DNA of 6,929 bases, taken from NCBI RefSeq assembly GCF_946885885.1, contig NZ_CAMPHN010000211.1, positions 1 to 6,929 of the forward strand, given 5' to 3'. A program made the translations under genes and the position numbers. Numbering within the stretch: the stretch's first letter is position 1; every line of letters starts with the position of its first letter. A model generated the notes under the pieces. The model searched no databases. It saw only the letters and a list, made by a program, of their open reading frames with translations, and was not told where the DNA came from. This document shows, piece by piece, positions 1 to 6,108 of the stretch. The DNA comes from an uncultured Pseudomonas sp. (GTDB taxonomy: Bacteria; Pseudomonadota; Gammaproteobacteria; Pseudomonadales; Pseudomonadaceae).

Positions 1-31
1 CCCGGGTGTCGCTGCGCTCGACCCAGGCTAC
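1..31 (+). repeat. GC-rich intergenic repeat, copy 1 (direct)
   Basis: This 31-nt unit runs from CCCGGGTGTC to CCCAGGCTAC. Positions 4-31 are identical to 116-143 over 28 nt, and an imperfect inverted copy lies at 73-103. The ends (CCCGGGT and ACCCAGG) are nearly complementary, with one mismatch, so the unit can form an imperfect stem. It resembles the REP-like palindromic repeats that are scattered between genes in Pseudomonas. The window begins at its first base, so it may extend further left. Confidence 0.7.
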
Positions 32-72
32 AACGCGCGCAAATCCACGGCAGAGCGGCATAAGACGACCCC

Positions 73-103
73 GTAGCCTGGGTTGAGCAACGCGATACCC
101 GGG
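73..103 (-). repeat. GC-rich intergenic repeat, inverted copy
   Basis: Read on the minus strand this gives CCCGGGTATCG...CAACCCAGGCTAC, matching copies 1 and 3 at both ends and diverging in the middle. It is inverted relative to its neighbours, so the three copies form a direct-inverted-direct cluster, and adjacent copies could pair into long stems in RNA or single-stranded DNA. The paired inverted arrangement is typical of bacterial REP/BIME-type elements. Confidence 0.65.
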
Positions 104-111
104 GCACATCT

Positions 112-143
112 CCCTGGGTGTCGCTGCGCTCGACCCAGGCTAC
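112..143 (+). repeat. GC-rich intergenic repeat, copy 3, with perfect 7-bp stem beyond the ygiQ stop
   Basis: Positions 116-143 repeat 4-31 exactly. Here the end arms are fully complementary: CCTGGGT at 113-119 and ACCCAGG at 133-139 enclose a 13-nt loop. The hairpin starts about 15 nt past the ygiQ stop codon, so it could protect the 3' end of the message or slow RNA polymerase. No T-run follows on the minus strand, so it is not called as an intrinsic terminator. Confidence 0.65.
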
Positions 144-153
144 GACTGGACAA

Positions 154-2490
154 TCAACGCGGCGCGACGGGCTTCTTCGCCGGTTTTTTGCCTTTGCCCT
201 TGGCGGCCTCCGCGCGTTCTTTGGCGGCCTGCTGGTTGCGCGCCTGGGCGGCGGCCTTGGCTTGTTCGCGCTTGTCCCATGGGTTGCCGCCTGCGGCGCC
301 GGTGTCGCGCGGCGGCAAGCCGGTATGTTGGGTCAGCAACGGCCGGGGCTTGCCGCCCGAATTGCGCGCGGCAGCGGCGCCAGCGACCTTCTTGCTGCCG
401 GCCGGCGTGGAGTTCTTGCGCCGCGCGCTCTGGTAGCTGTCGGTCGCCGGCTGATGCAAGGGGATCAACTGGTGCTTGCCATTGCCGATCAGGTCGCTAC
501 GGCCCATGCGTTCCAGCGCTTCGCGCAGCATCGGCCAACCCTTGGGATCGTGATAGCGCAGGAACGCCTTGTGCAGGCGGCGCTGCGCCTCGCTCTTGAC
601 GATGGTCACGCCGTCGCTCTTGTAGGTGACCTTGCGCAGCGGGTTCTTGCCCGAGTGGTACATGGCCGTGGCGGTGGCCATCGGCGAGGGGTAGAAAGCC
701 TGCACCTGGTCGGCGCGGAAGCCGTTGCTCTTGAGCCAGAGCGCGAGGTTCATCATGTCCTCGTCGGTGGTACCGGGGTGCGCGGCGATGAAGTACGGGA
801 TCAGGTACTGCTCTTTACCCGCCTCTTTCGAGTACTTCTCGAACATCCGCTTGAACTTGTCGTAGCTGCCGATGCCCGGCTTCATCATCTTGCCCAGCGG
901 GCCTTCCTCGGTGTGCTCCGGGGCGATTTTCAGGTAGCCGCCGACATGGTGGGTGACCAGCTCCTTGACGTACTCCGGCGACTCGACGGCGAGGTCGTAG
1001 CGCAGCCCCGAGGCGATGAGGATCTTCTTCACCCCCGGCAGCGCGCGCGCCGAGCGGTACAGCTGGATCAACGCCGAGTGGTCGGTATTGAGGTTCTCGC
1101 AGATACCGGGGAACACGCAGGACGGTTTGCGGCAGTGCTTCTCGATCTCTTCGCTCTTGCAGGCGATGCGGTACATGTTCGCGGTCGGCCCGCCGAGGTC
1201 GGAAATCACCCCGGTGAAGCCCGGCACCTTGTCGCGGATCTCTTCGATCTCGCGGATGATCGACTCTTCCGAGCGGTTCTGGATGATCCGCCCTTCGTGC
1301 TCGGTGATCGAGCAGAAGGTACAGCCGCCGAAGCAACCGCGCATGATATTGACCGAGAAACGGATCATCTCGTAGGCCGGGATCTTCGCCTTGCCATAGG
1401 CCGGGTGCGGCACGCGCGCATAGGGCATGCCGAACACGTAGTCCATTTCCTCGGTGGTCATCGGGATGGGTGGCGGGTTGAACCAGACGTCCACCTCGCC
1501 ATGCTTCTGCACCAGCGCACGGGCGTTGCCCGGGTTGGTTTCCAGGTGCAGCACGCGGTTGGCGTGGGCATAGAGCACGGCGTCGCCGCGCACCTTCTCG
1601 AACGACGGCAGACGGATCACCGTCTTCTCGCGCTCCAGCCGCGGGTGCGCCAGCAACTGCACCACCTTGGCTTCGTTGGGGTCTTCGGCGGGTCCGCCCT
1701 TCTCCTGCTCGATGGCGCAGGCGGCGGTGTCCTGGGTGTTGACGTAGGGATTGATGATCTTGTCGATCTTGCCCGGCCGATCGATGCGCGTGGAGTCGAT
1801 CTCGAACCAGCCCTCGGGCGTGTCGCGGCGGATAAAGGCGGTGCCGCGGATATCGTTGATCTCTTCGATCTTCTGCCCGTAGGCCAGGCGCTGGGCGATC
1901 TCCACCACGGCGCGCTCGGCGTTGCCGTAGAGCAGGATATCGGCGCAAGCATCGATCAGGATCGAGTGGCGGACCTTGTCCTGCCAGTAATCGTAATGGG
2001 CAATGCGCCGCAGAGAGGCTTCGATGCCGCCGAGGACGATCGGCACGTGCTTGTAGGCTTCCTTGCAGCGCTGGCTGTAGACCAGGCTGGCGCGATCCGG
2101 GCGCTTGCCGGCCAGGCCGCCGGGGGTGTAAGCATCGTCGGAGCGGATCTTCTTGTCCGCGGTGTAGCGGTTGATCATCGAGTCCATATTGCCGGCCGCG
2201 ACGCCGAAGAACAGGTTCGGCTCGCCGAGCTTCATGAAGTCGTCTTTGCTGGTCCAGTCCGGCTGGGCGATGATGCCGACGCGAAAACCCTGGGCTTCCA
2301 GTAGTCGCCCGATGATCGCCATACCGAACGACGGGTGATCCACATAGGCGTCGCCGGTGACGATGATGATGTCGCAGCTGTCCCAGCCGAGGCGATCCAT
2401 CTCTTCCCGGCTCATCGGCAGGAAAGGCGCCGGCCCGAAGCATTCGGCCCAGTATTTTGGATAATCGAACAACGGCTTGACTGCTTGCAT
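154..2490 (-). CDS. ygiQ: YgiQ family radical SAM protein
   Basis: The gene encodes a 778-aa YgiQ (UPF0313) protein, a conserved radical S-adenosylmethionine enzyme of unknown substrate, probably cytoplasmic. The order is an N-terminal YgiQ domain (about residues 1-300), a radical SAM core (about 360-580) and a DUF3362-type C-terminal part (about 590-700). The cluster motif CFGGCTFC (C386, C390, C393) binds the 4Fe-4S cluster. Strongly conserved family stretches include [35 protein letters not shown] and [19 protein letters not shown] second set of cysteines lies at 444, 453, 458 and 464. The last ~75 residues are a basic, Ala/Lys/Arg-rich tail that looks disordered. The ATG at 2490 is chosen because [14 protein letters not shown] is where Pseudomonas homologues begin. 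The frame stays open to a GTG at 2568, but that codon lies upstream of the likely transcription start. No strong Shine-Dalgarno sequence precedes 2490. The gene is divergent from the cyclase gene. Family identity is near certain; its reaction is not known to me. Confidence 0.97.
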   Translation of the reverse strand: MQAVKPLFDYPKYWAECFGPAPFLPMSREEMDRLGWDSCDIIIVTGDAYVDHPSFGMAIIGRLLEAQGFRVGIIAQPDWTSKDDFMKLGEPNLFFGVAAGNMDSMINRYTADKKIRSDDAYTPGGLAGKRPDRASLVYSQRCKEAYKHVPIVLGGIEASLRRIAHYDYWQDKVRHSILIDACADILLYGNAERAVVEIAQRLAYGQKIEEINDIRGTAFIRRDTPEGWFEIDSTRIDRPGKIDKIINPYVNTQDTAACAIEQEKGGPAEDPNEAKVVQLLAHPRLEREKTVIRLPSFEKVRGDAVLYAHANRVLHLETNPGNARALVQKHGEVDVWFNPPPIPMTTEEMDYVFGMPYARVPHPAYGKAKIPAYEMIRFSVNIMRGCFGGCTFCSITEHEGRIIQNRSEESIIREIEEIRDKVPGFTGVISDLGGPTANMYRIACKSEEIEKHCRKPSCVFPGICENLNTDHSALIQLYRSARALPGVKKILIASGLRYDLAVESPEYVKELVTHHVGGYLKIAPEHTEEGPLGKMMKPGIGSYDKFKRMFEKYSKEAGKEQYLIPYFIAAHPGTTDEDMMNLALWLKSNGFRADQVQAFYPSPMATATAMYHSGKNPLRKVTYKSDGVTIVKSEAQRRLHKAFLRYHDPKGWPMLREALERMGRSDLIGNGKHQLIPLHQPATDSYQSARRKNSTPAGSKKVAGAAAARNSGGKPRPLLTQHTGLPPRDTGAAGGNPWDKREQAKAAAQARNQQAAKERAEAAKGKGKKPAKKPVAPR

Positions 2491-2536
2491 GGGGATGACC
2501 GGCGCTGGGTACGGGAACGAAAAATCGCGGGCGCGG

Positions 2537-2545
2537 AATATAGCA
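2537..2545 (-). promoter_or_regulatory. Possible extended -10 promoter of ygiQ
   Basis: On the minus strand the sequence reads TGCTATATT, a good extended -10 (TGn followed by TATATT), inside the only AT-rich patch of the intergenic region. No convincing -35 lies 16-18 nt upstream, which is tolerable for an extended -10. Transcription would start near 2530, leaving a leader of about 40 nt before the ATG at 2490. The call is inferred from sequence only. Confidence 0.4.
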
Positions 2546-2614
2546 CAAAATTTGACCAAACCCGACACGGCCGCTGGGTTTTACGGCAGCGAAAGAGCAT
2601 TGTGCGGGCGGACA

Positions 2615-2636
2615 GTGATCACCGGCGCACATGTGC
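2615..2636. promoter_or_regulatory. Two adjacent perfect palindromes, candidate operator
   Basis: GTGATCAC (2615-2622) and GCACATGTGC (2627-2636) are perfect palindromes separated by 4 nt. They fill the space just upstream of the TATACT box at 2638, where the -35 region and spacer of the cyclase promoter would be. A bound dimeric regulator there could repress that promoter or replace a weak -35. The pair matches no operator I can name with confidence. Short palindromes also arise by chance, so this is a suggestion. Confidence 0.3.
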
Positions 2637-2637
2637 T

Positions 2638-2643
2638 TATACT
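2638..2643 (+). promoter_or_regulatory. Possible -10 box for the diguanylate cyclase gene
   Basis: TATACT is one mismatch from the sigma-70 consensus TATAAT. The hexamer 17 nt upstream (GTGATC, 2615-2620) is a poor -35, which suggests activator dependence or weak expression. A start near 2650 would exclude the ATG at 2631 and fits the GTG start at 2679. Confidence 0.4.
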
Positions 2644-2678
2644 CATGGCCATATGCCCTCACGCCCGGAACGTATGTA

Positions 2679-4586
2679 GTGCAGCGTCTGATATCCGCGA
2701 TTTGTCTGCTGCTGAGCTGGGCCTGTTGGGTCGGGCCAACCCTTGCCGCGCCCATTCTTCTGACTGCCACCAGCAGCGGCGAGGAATTGAACGAACATAT
2801 CGAGCTGCTCGAGGATGTCGGCGCCCGATTGAGCATCGCCGATATGACCGAACCGGCGGTACAAAGCCGCTTCCAGCCGGCCAACGGCCGCGCCAGCGTC
2901 GGTCAGAGCCGTAACCCCTGGTGGATCAAGGTTCAACTACAGAGCGACAACGGACCGCGGCAATGGTGGCTGGAAGTCGGCGCGGTCACCTTACACGACC
3001 TGCAGATATTTCTCCCCGACGGGCAAGGTGGCTGGAGCGCACGCCAGGCCGGCGAGCGGGTGAGCTTCGCCGAGGGACGCGACCATCCTTACCGACGTGC
3101 ACTCTTCCAGTTGCCGGCACTCGGCGAACGGCCGCTGACCCTTTACCTGCGCACCTATGACCCGGCCGGTAACTCCTTCCCGCTACGCGCCTGGCAGCGC
3201 CAGGACCTCGACTTGCTGGCCGGCCAGGAAAACCTCGGCCTGGGCCTGATCTACGGGGTGATCTTCGCCCTGCTGCTGTACAACCTGTTCATCCTGTTCA
3301 GCCTGCGCGACAGCGCCTACTTCTGGTACGTGCTGACCACCGCCTTCGCCCTGGTGTTCATCCTGAGCATGACCGGCCACGGCTTCCAATACCTGTGGCC
3401 GGGCGGCGCAGTGCCGTTCTGGCTGGACCGCATCACCCTGCCGTCGCTCTGGGGCTTGTGCGCCAGCCGCTTCACCCAGACCCTGCTACAGACCCGCCAC
3501 CACGTGCGCTGGGCCCACCATCTGCTGAGCATGGCCTGCCTGGTCTATATCGTGGCGATTGCCCTGGAGGCCTTCGGCCAACGCAGCATGGCGGCCTGGA
3601 TCATCGCCGTGCTGTCGCTGACCAGCATACCCGCGGCGCTCGGCAGTGCGTTGATCCGCTGGCGTCAGGGTTTCTTCCCCGCGCTGCTGTATCTGTGCGG
3701 CTACGGCCTGGTACTCGGCAGCATCGCCGTGTTGCTGCTGCGCGCGACCGGCCTGCTGCAGCCCTCGGTGTACAACGCCTACGTCTTCCCGGTTGCGGTG
3801 GCCGCCGAATCCATCCTGTTCTCCTTCGCTCTGGCCTACCGCATCCAGATCCTCAAACGGGAAAAATCCGCCGCCCTGGAGCAGGCCGACCGCGAGAAAA
3901 CCGCGCGCCTGGCGCAGATGCAGGCCAGCGCCGACGAACTGGGCAAAGCCGTGGCGCAACGCACCGCGGAGCTGGCCGCGGCCAACCAGCGCCTGCGGCA
4001 ACGCGAGCAGGAACTGCAGCACGCCGCCTTCCACGACCCGCTGACCGAGCTGCCCAACCGCCGCTACCTGATCGTGCATTGCGAGTCGGCGCTGGCCAGT
4101 GCCAAGCGGCATAACCAGGCGGTCGCCCTGTTGCTGATCGACCTCGATCACTTCAAGCCGATCAACGACCACTATGGCCACGACGCCGGCGACCTGATGC
4201 TGCAAGCGATCGCCCAGCGCCTGCGCGAACATGTGCGCGGCGGCGATACGGTCGCGCGCCTGGGCGGCGACGAGTTCGCCGTACTCATTTGCGGTGAGGA
4301 TGCCGAGCAACATGCCCGGGAAATCGCCGCCCGCCTGCTCGGCGAACTGGCACAGCCGGTGATGTATGGCGCCGAGCGTCTGACCGTGACCATCAGTATC
4401 GGCGTGGCGCTGTACCCGCGGCACGCCGGTAACTTCGCCGGCCTGTACAAGGCCGCCGACGAGATGCTCTACAAGGTCAAGGCACGCGGCCGTTCGGGCT
4501 CGGCGATCTGCGGCGAAGACGGCGAGCTGAGCAGCAGCGCGCGCCTGCATCTGGATGTGCTCAACATCCGTAGTGGCTTGCTATAA
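2679..4586 (+). CDS. 7TMR-DISM sensor diguanylate cyclase (GGDEF), NicD-like
   Basis: This is an inner-membrane enzyme predicted to make cyclic di-GMP from two GTP in response to a periplasmic signal. From the GTG start (635 aa) the order is: signal peptide (1-24, hydrophobic LLLSWACW core, cut near TLAA); periplasmic 7TMR-DISMED2 domain (about 25-175); seven hydrophobic helices (about 183-392); polar Glu/Arg/Gln-rich coiled coil (about 392-450); GGDEF domain (about 450-612). The active-site GGDEF is at 529-533, and D488, N496 and D505 match GTP/Mg-binding positions. The inhibitory RxxD site (R520-D523) is intact, so product inhibition is expected. No EAL domain is present. GTG 2679 is preferred over ATG 2631 because it gives a normal signal peptide, has GGAA 8 nt upstream, and lies below the likely -10. 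Architecture and the divergent ygiQ neighbour match P. aeruginosa NicD (PA4929) as I recall it; orthology is inferred. The ligand is not determinable here. Confidence 0.93.
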   Translation: MQRLISAICLLLSWACWVGPTLAAPILLTATSSGEELNEHIELLEDVGARLSIADMTEPAVQSRFQPANGRASVGQSRNPWWIKVQLQSDNGPRQWWLEVGAVTLHDLQIFLPDGQGGWSARQAGERVSFAEGRDHPYRRALFQLPALGERPLTLYLRTYDPAGNSFPLRAWQRQDLDLLAGQENLGLGLIYGVIFALLLYNLFILFSLRDSAYFWYVLTTAFALVFILSMTGHGFQYLWPGGAVPFWLDRITLPSLWGLCASRFTQTLLQTRHHVRWAHHLLSMACLVYIVAIALEAFGQRSMAAWIIAVLSLTSIPAALGSALIRWRQGFFPALLYLCGYGLVLGSIAVLLLRATGLLQPSVYNAYVFPVAVAAESILFSFALAYRIQILKREKSAALEQADREKTARLAQMQASADELGKAVAQRTAELAAANQRLRQREQELQHAAFHDPLTELPNRRYLIVHCESALASAKRHNQAVALLLIDLDHFKPINDHYGHDAGDLMLQAIAQRLREHVRGGDTVARLGGDEFAVLICGEDAEQHAREIAARLLGELAQPVMYGAERLTVTISIGVALYPRHAGNFAGLYKAADEMLYKVKARGRSGSAICGEDGELSSSARLHLDVLNIRSGLL

Positions 4587-4677
4587 GAGGCAGTGTGCCC
4601 CTACCGCCAACGCCCGCGACGGCCCTGGAGATCATGAGCGCTCAGGCCTCGCGATACGCCGTGTGGGCTGCACGGCC

Positions 4678-4709
4678 TGCCAAGCGGGGCGCCGGGCGGC
4701 GCCCCGGCA
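4678..4709. terminator. GC-rich hairpin between convergent genes
   Basis: GGGGCGCC (4686-4693) pairs perfectly with GGCGCCCC (4698-4705) across a GGGC loop. An outer TGCC/GGCA pair (4678-4681 with 4706-4709) extends the stem past a 4-nt bulge. It lies 4 nt beyond the globin stop codon and about 90 nt after the cyclase stop, so it could end both convergent transcripts. No T-run follows on either strand, so it is an atypical terminator or an mRNA-end stabiliser. The rest of 4587-4712 shows only a TGAGCGCTCA palindrome at 4635-4644. Confidence 0.5.
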
Positions 4710-4712
4710 ACG

Positions 4713-5129
4713 TCAAGCGGTGATTTTGTTCGCCGCCGCGATCATGGTGTTGGCCATCACCCCGTAAGCGGTGGTCCAGGCTTGCTCCACTTCTTCGGTA
4801 AAGACATCGCCCAGGCCCTGGCCGAGGGTTTTCAGCAAGGCACCGCCGACGGTGGCGTAGTGGCTGTCTTCCACACCGTAGTCGAGATGCCGTTCGCCGA
4901 GACGTTGCAATACCGGCACCAGCACATCCAGCTCGTTCAGCTTGCCCACGGCCACGCCGATCATCTGCATCAGCTTCTTGCCTTGGGCCTGCATATCGCC
5001 CTTGAACAAAGGCTTGAGACTGGGGTCGGCGCTGAACAGGTTGTGGTAGAACAGCGCCGCGGCCTCGTCGGCGATCGGCGCCACCTGGGCGAAGCTGCTT
5101 TGCACCAGCTCTATCTGTTTGGGAGTCAT
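4713..5129 (-). CDS. Single-domain bacterial globin (Vitreoscilla haemoglobin type)
   Basis: The gene encodes a 138-aa three-over-three globin of the flavohaemoglobin/VHb family without a reductase domain. It is predicted to be a cytoplasmic haem protein that binds O2 and possibly NO. Tyr B10 (Y28, in FYHNLF), a Gln at the distal E7 region (Q49) and proximal His F8 (H81, in GERHLDYGV) are all visible. The HYATVGGALLKTL segment matches the VHb HYPIVGQELL region, and QAWTTAYGVMA the VHb helix-H start. ATG 5129 is chosen because GAGGA stands 8 nt upstream (5138-5142); in-frame GTG 5159 and ATG 5144 add about ten residues without family resemblance. There is no signal peptide and no FAD/NAD module, so a separate electron donor would be needed for catalytic NO dioxygenation. 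It is the last gene of the haem-protein operon, 37 nt after the cytochrome c gene. The fold call is firm; the physiological role is open. Confidence 0.93.
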   Translation of the reverse strand: MTPKQIELVQSSFAQVAPIADEAAALFYHNLFSADPSLKPLFKGDMQAQGKKLMQMIGVAVGKLNELDVLVPVLQRLGERHLDYGVEDSHYATVGGALLKTLGQGLGDVFTEEVEQAWTTAYGVMANTMIAAANKITA

Positions 5130-5137
5130 CGTTTTCG

Positions 5138-5142
5138 TCCTC
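5138..5142 (-). promoter_or_regulatory. Shine-Dalgarno of the globin gene (decides its start)
   Basis: On the minus strand GAGGA lies 8 nt before the ATG at 5129. It sits inside the extension that would be coding if the in-frame GTG at 5159 were used, so it favours the shorter 138-aa product. Confidence 0.7.
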
Positions 5143-5166
5143 ATCGTTTTTATAGACACATGCCCG

Positions 5167-5502
5167 TTATTGGCTTTGCGAAACCATGTACTTCACCGCG
5201 GCGGCCACCTCGCTGTCGCTCAGCGCCGGATTGCCGCCACGCGCCGGCATGCTGCCCTCGGCGCCGTCGAAACCGTTCAATGCATGGCCGATCAGCACCT
5301 CCAGGCCTTGCTCGATACGCGGTGCCCAGACCTTGCGGTTGCCCTTCGCCGGCGCGCCACCCAAGCCGTTGAGGTGGCAGACCTTACAGGTGCCTTCCCA
5401 TATCTGCTGGCCGAGCTTCAGCTCGGCCAGCTCCGGACTCTCGCCGCAACCGGCCAGCAGCAGACAGCTGGCCAGCCCGGCCTTAACCGCCCAGCGGGAC
5501 AC
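5167..5502 (-). CDS. Cytochrome c5-like monohaem lipoprotein (class I cytochrome c)
   Basis: The gene encodes a 111-aa small electron carrier predicted to be lipid-anchored and to face the periplasm. The N-terminus has a short basic/hydrophobic signal ending in the lipobox LAGC (lipidated C19). One haem site, CKVCH (C39, C42, H43), is followed by WAPRIEQGLEVLIGHALNGF and GSMPARGG, where M85 is the likely sixth ligand; this pattern is typical of the cytochrome c5/c555 group. The only in-frame start is GTG 5502, because an in-frame TGA occupies 5506-5508. That start lies 20 nt inside the end of the upstream DUF3365 gene, implying translational coupling; no strong Shine-Dalgarno is seen. It probably passes electrons to or from the multihaem and DUF3365 proteins of the same operon, which is inference from gene order. 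Confidence 0.9.
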   Translation of the reverse strand: MSRWAVKAGLASCLLLAGCGESPELAELKLGQQIWEGTCKVCHLNGLGGAPAKGNRKVWAPRIEQGLEVLIGHALNGFDGAEGSMPARGGNPALSDSEVAAAVKYMVSQSQ

Positions 5503-6058
5503 GGATCACCACCCCGCCCAGAACGTCGCCGAGCTTGAAGTCGGTACGCGGGCTGTCTTTGTGTTCGTTGTGGCAGGAGGCACACACCGGCGCCACGGCG
5601 GCGTCCGGGTAGACGGCGGTGAAGTAGGTCTGCTCGCCGAGCTTTTCCTCGGTGTAGTAGTTCTGCCCCGGGTTATCGATGATGAACTGCAAGCCGATTT
5701 TCTCGGCCTCGGTGCGCGGCGCATTCTGCTTATTGATCGGCCACAGCGACTGCAGCGAATAGCTGAAGGCGTCGGTCTTGGCGGCCACCGCTTCGGCGCC
5801 GAAGCGGAACATCTGCGCCGGCAGCGGCAGGGCCTTGTCGTCGATGAAGTGTTCGCTCGGCTTGATCACGCCTTCGTCCTTCAGGCGGTTGACCACCTGC
5901 TTGGTGTAGACGGCGCGATCGGACTCCATCACCAGGTGCAGCATGTCGGTGAGCTGTTGTGGGCTGAAACCGCTCGGCTTGCTCTCCTGGCAACCGGTGA
6001 TAGTCAGCAGGCCCGCCGTAACGGCGACGGCGAGCAAGGGTCGTAAAGTCGTGTGCAT
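5483..6058 (-). CDS. DUF3365 (Tll0287-like) monohaem c-type lipoprotein
   Basis: The gene encodes a 191-aa exported haem protein of the DUF3365/Tll0287-like family, whose domain has a PAS-like fold and also occurs as the sensory part of some kinases and cyclases. The signal peptide MHTTLRPLLAVAVTAG... ends in lipobox ITGC (C23), so a periplasmic lipoprotein is expected. The family-type core contains the SYSLQSLWPINKQNAP and AEKIGLQFI segments and YYTEEK...YFTAVYPD, then the haem site CASCH (C159, C162, H163) near the C-terminus, ending VIRVPLGG. ATG 6058 is chosen because AGGGAG (6065-6070) lies 6 nt upstream and a clean signal peptide follows. An in-frame ATG at 6112 overlaps the upstream stop codon (ATGA) but would put 18 polar residues before the signal peptide. 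The only cysteines are C23, C159 and C162. It could sense redox or gases, or relay electrons; the window does not decide. Confidence 0.88.
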   Translation of the reverse strand: MHTTLRPLLAVAVTAGLLTITGCQESKPSGFSPQQLTDMLHLVMESDRAVYTKQVVNRLKDEGVIKPSEHFIDDKALPLPAQMFRFGAEAVAAKTDAFSYSLQSLWPINKQNAPRTEAEKIGLQFIIDNPGQNYYTEEKLGEQTYFTAVYPDAAVAPVCASCHNEHKDSPRTDFKLGDVLGGVVIRVPLGG

Positions 6059-6064
6059 GGTGTT

Positions 6065-6070
6065 CTCCCT
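6065..6070 (-). promoter_or_regulatory. Shine-Dalgarno of the DUF3365 gene
   Basis: AGGGAG on the minus strand stands 6 nt before ATG 6058. It supports that start over the in-frame ATG at 6112, which overlaps the multihaem gene's stop codon. The 50-nt spacer 6059-6108 holds no visible promoter or terminator. Confidence 0.7.
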
Positions 6071-6108
6071 ATCAGTTTTTTTCGAATTGGCAGAGGCATC
6101 GGTGCTGC

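Noticed and set aside
1..143. CRISPR array
   Set aside because: There are only three copies, one inverted and diverged, with unequal gaps (41 and 9 nt) and no cas genes. It fits a REP-like intergenic repeat.
118..2304. 728-codon open frame on the plus strand opposite ygiQ
   Set aside because: It is fully antisense to an unmistakable YgiQ, its translation is low-complexity (rich in A, G, V, L, R, H, D) with no recognisable domain, and long antisense frames are common in GC-rich genes with biased third positions.
2631..2678. ATG 2631 as the start of the diguanylate cyclase
   Set aside because: It lies upstream of the likely transcription start, within the second palindrome, and adds 16 residues before a normal signal peptide. 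GTG 2679 has a better-placed GGAA.
815..2884. 689-codon open frame on the minus strand overlapping ygiQ in another frame
   Set aside because: Most of its length reads ygiQ out of frame, giving an Arg/Pro/Gly-rich translation; it also crosses into the cyclase gene's 5' end.
3486..4550. 354-codon open frame on the minus strand opposite the cyclase
   Set aside because: It is antisense to the transmembrane and GGDEF coding region, Gln/Gly/Ala-rich, and without a domain. It is a composition shadow.
5149..5160. TATAAA as an internal promoter for the globin gene
   Set aside because: A TATAAA-like hexamer occurs on the minus strand upstream of the globin, but nothing resembling a -35 lies at the proper distance, and the gene sits close behind the cytochrome gene.
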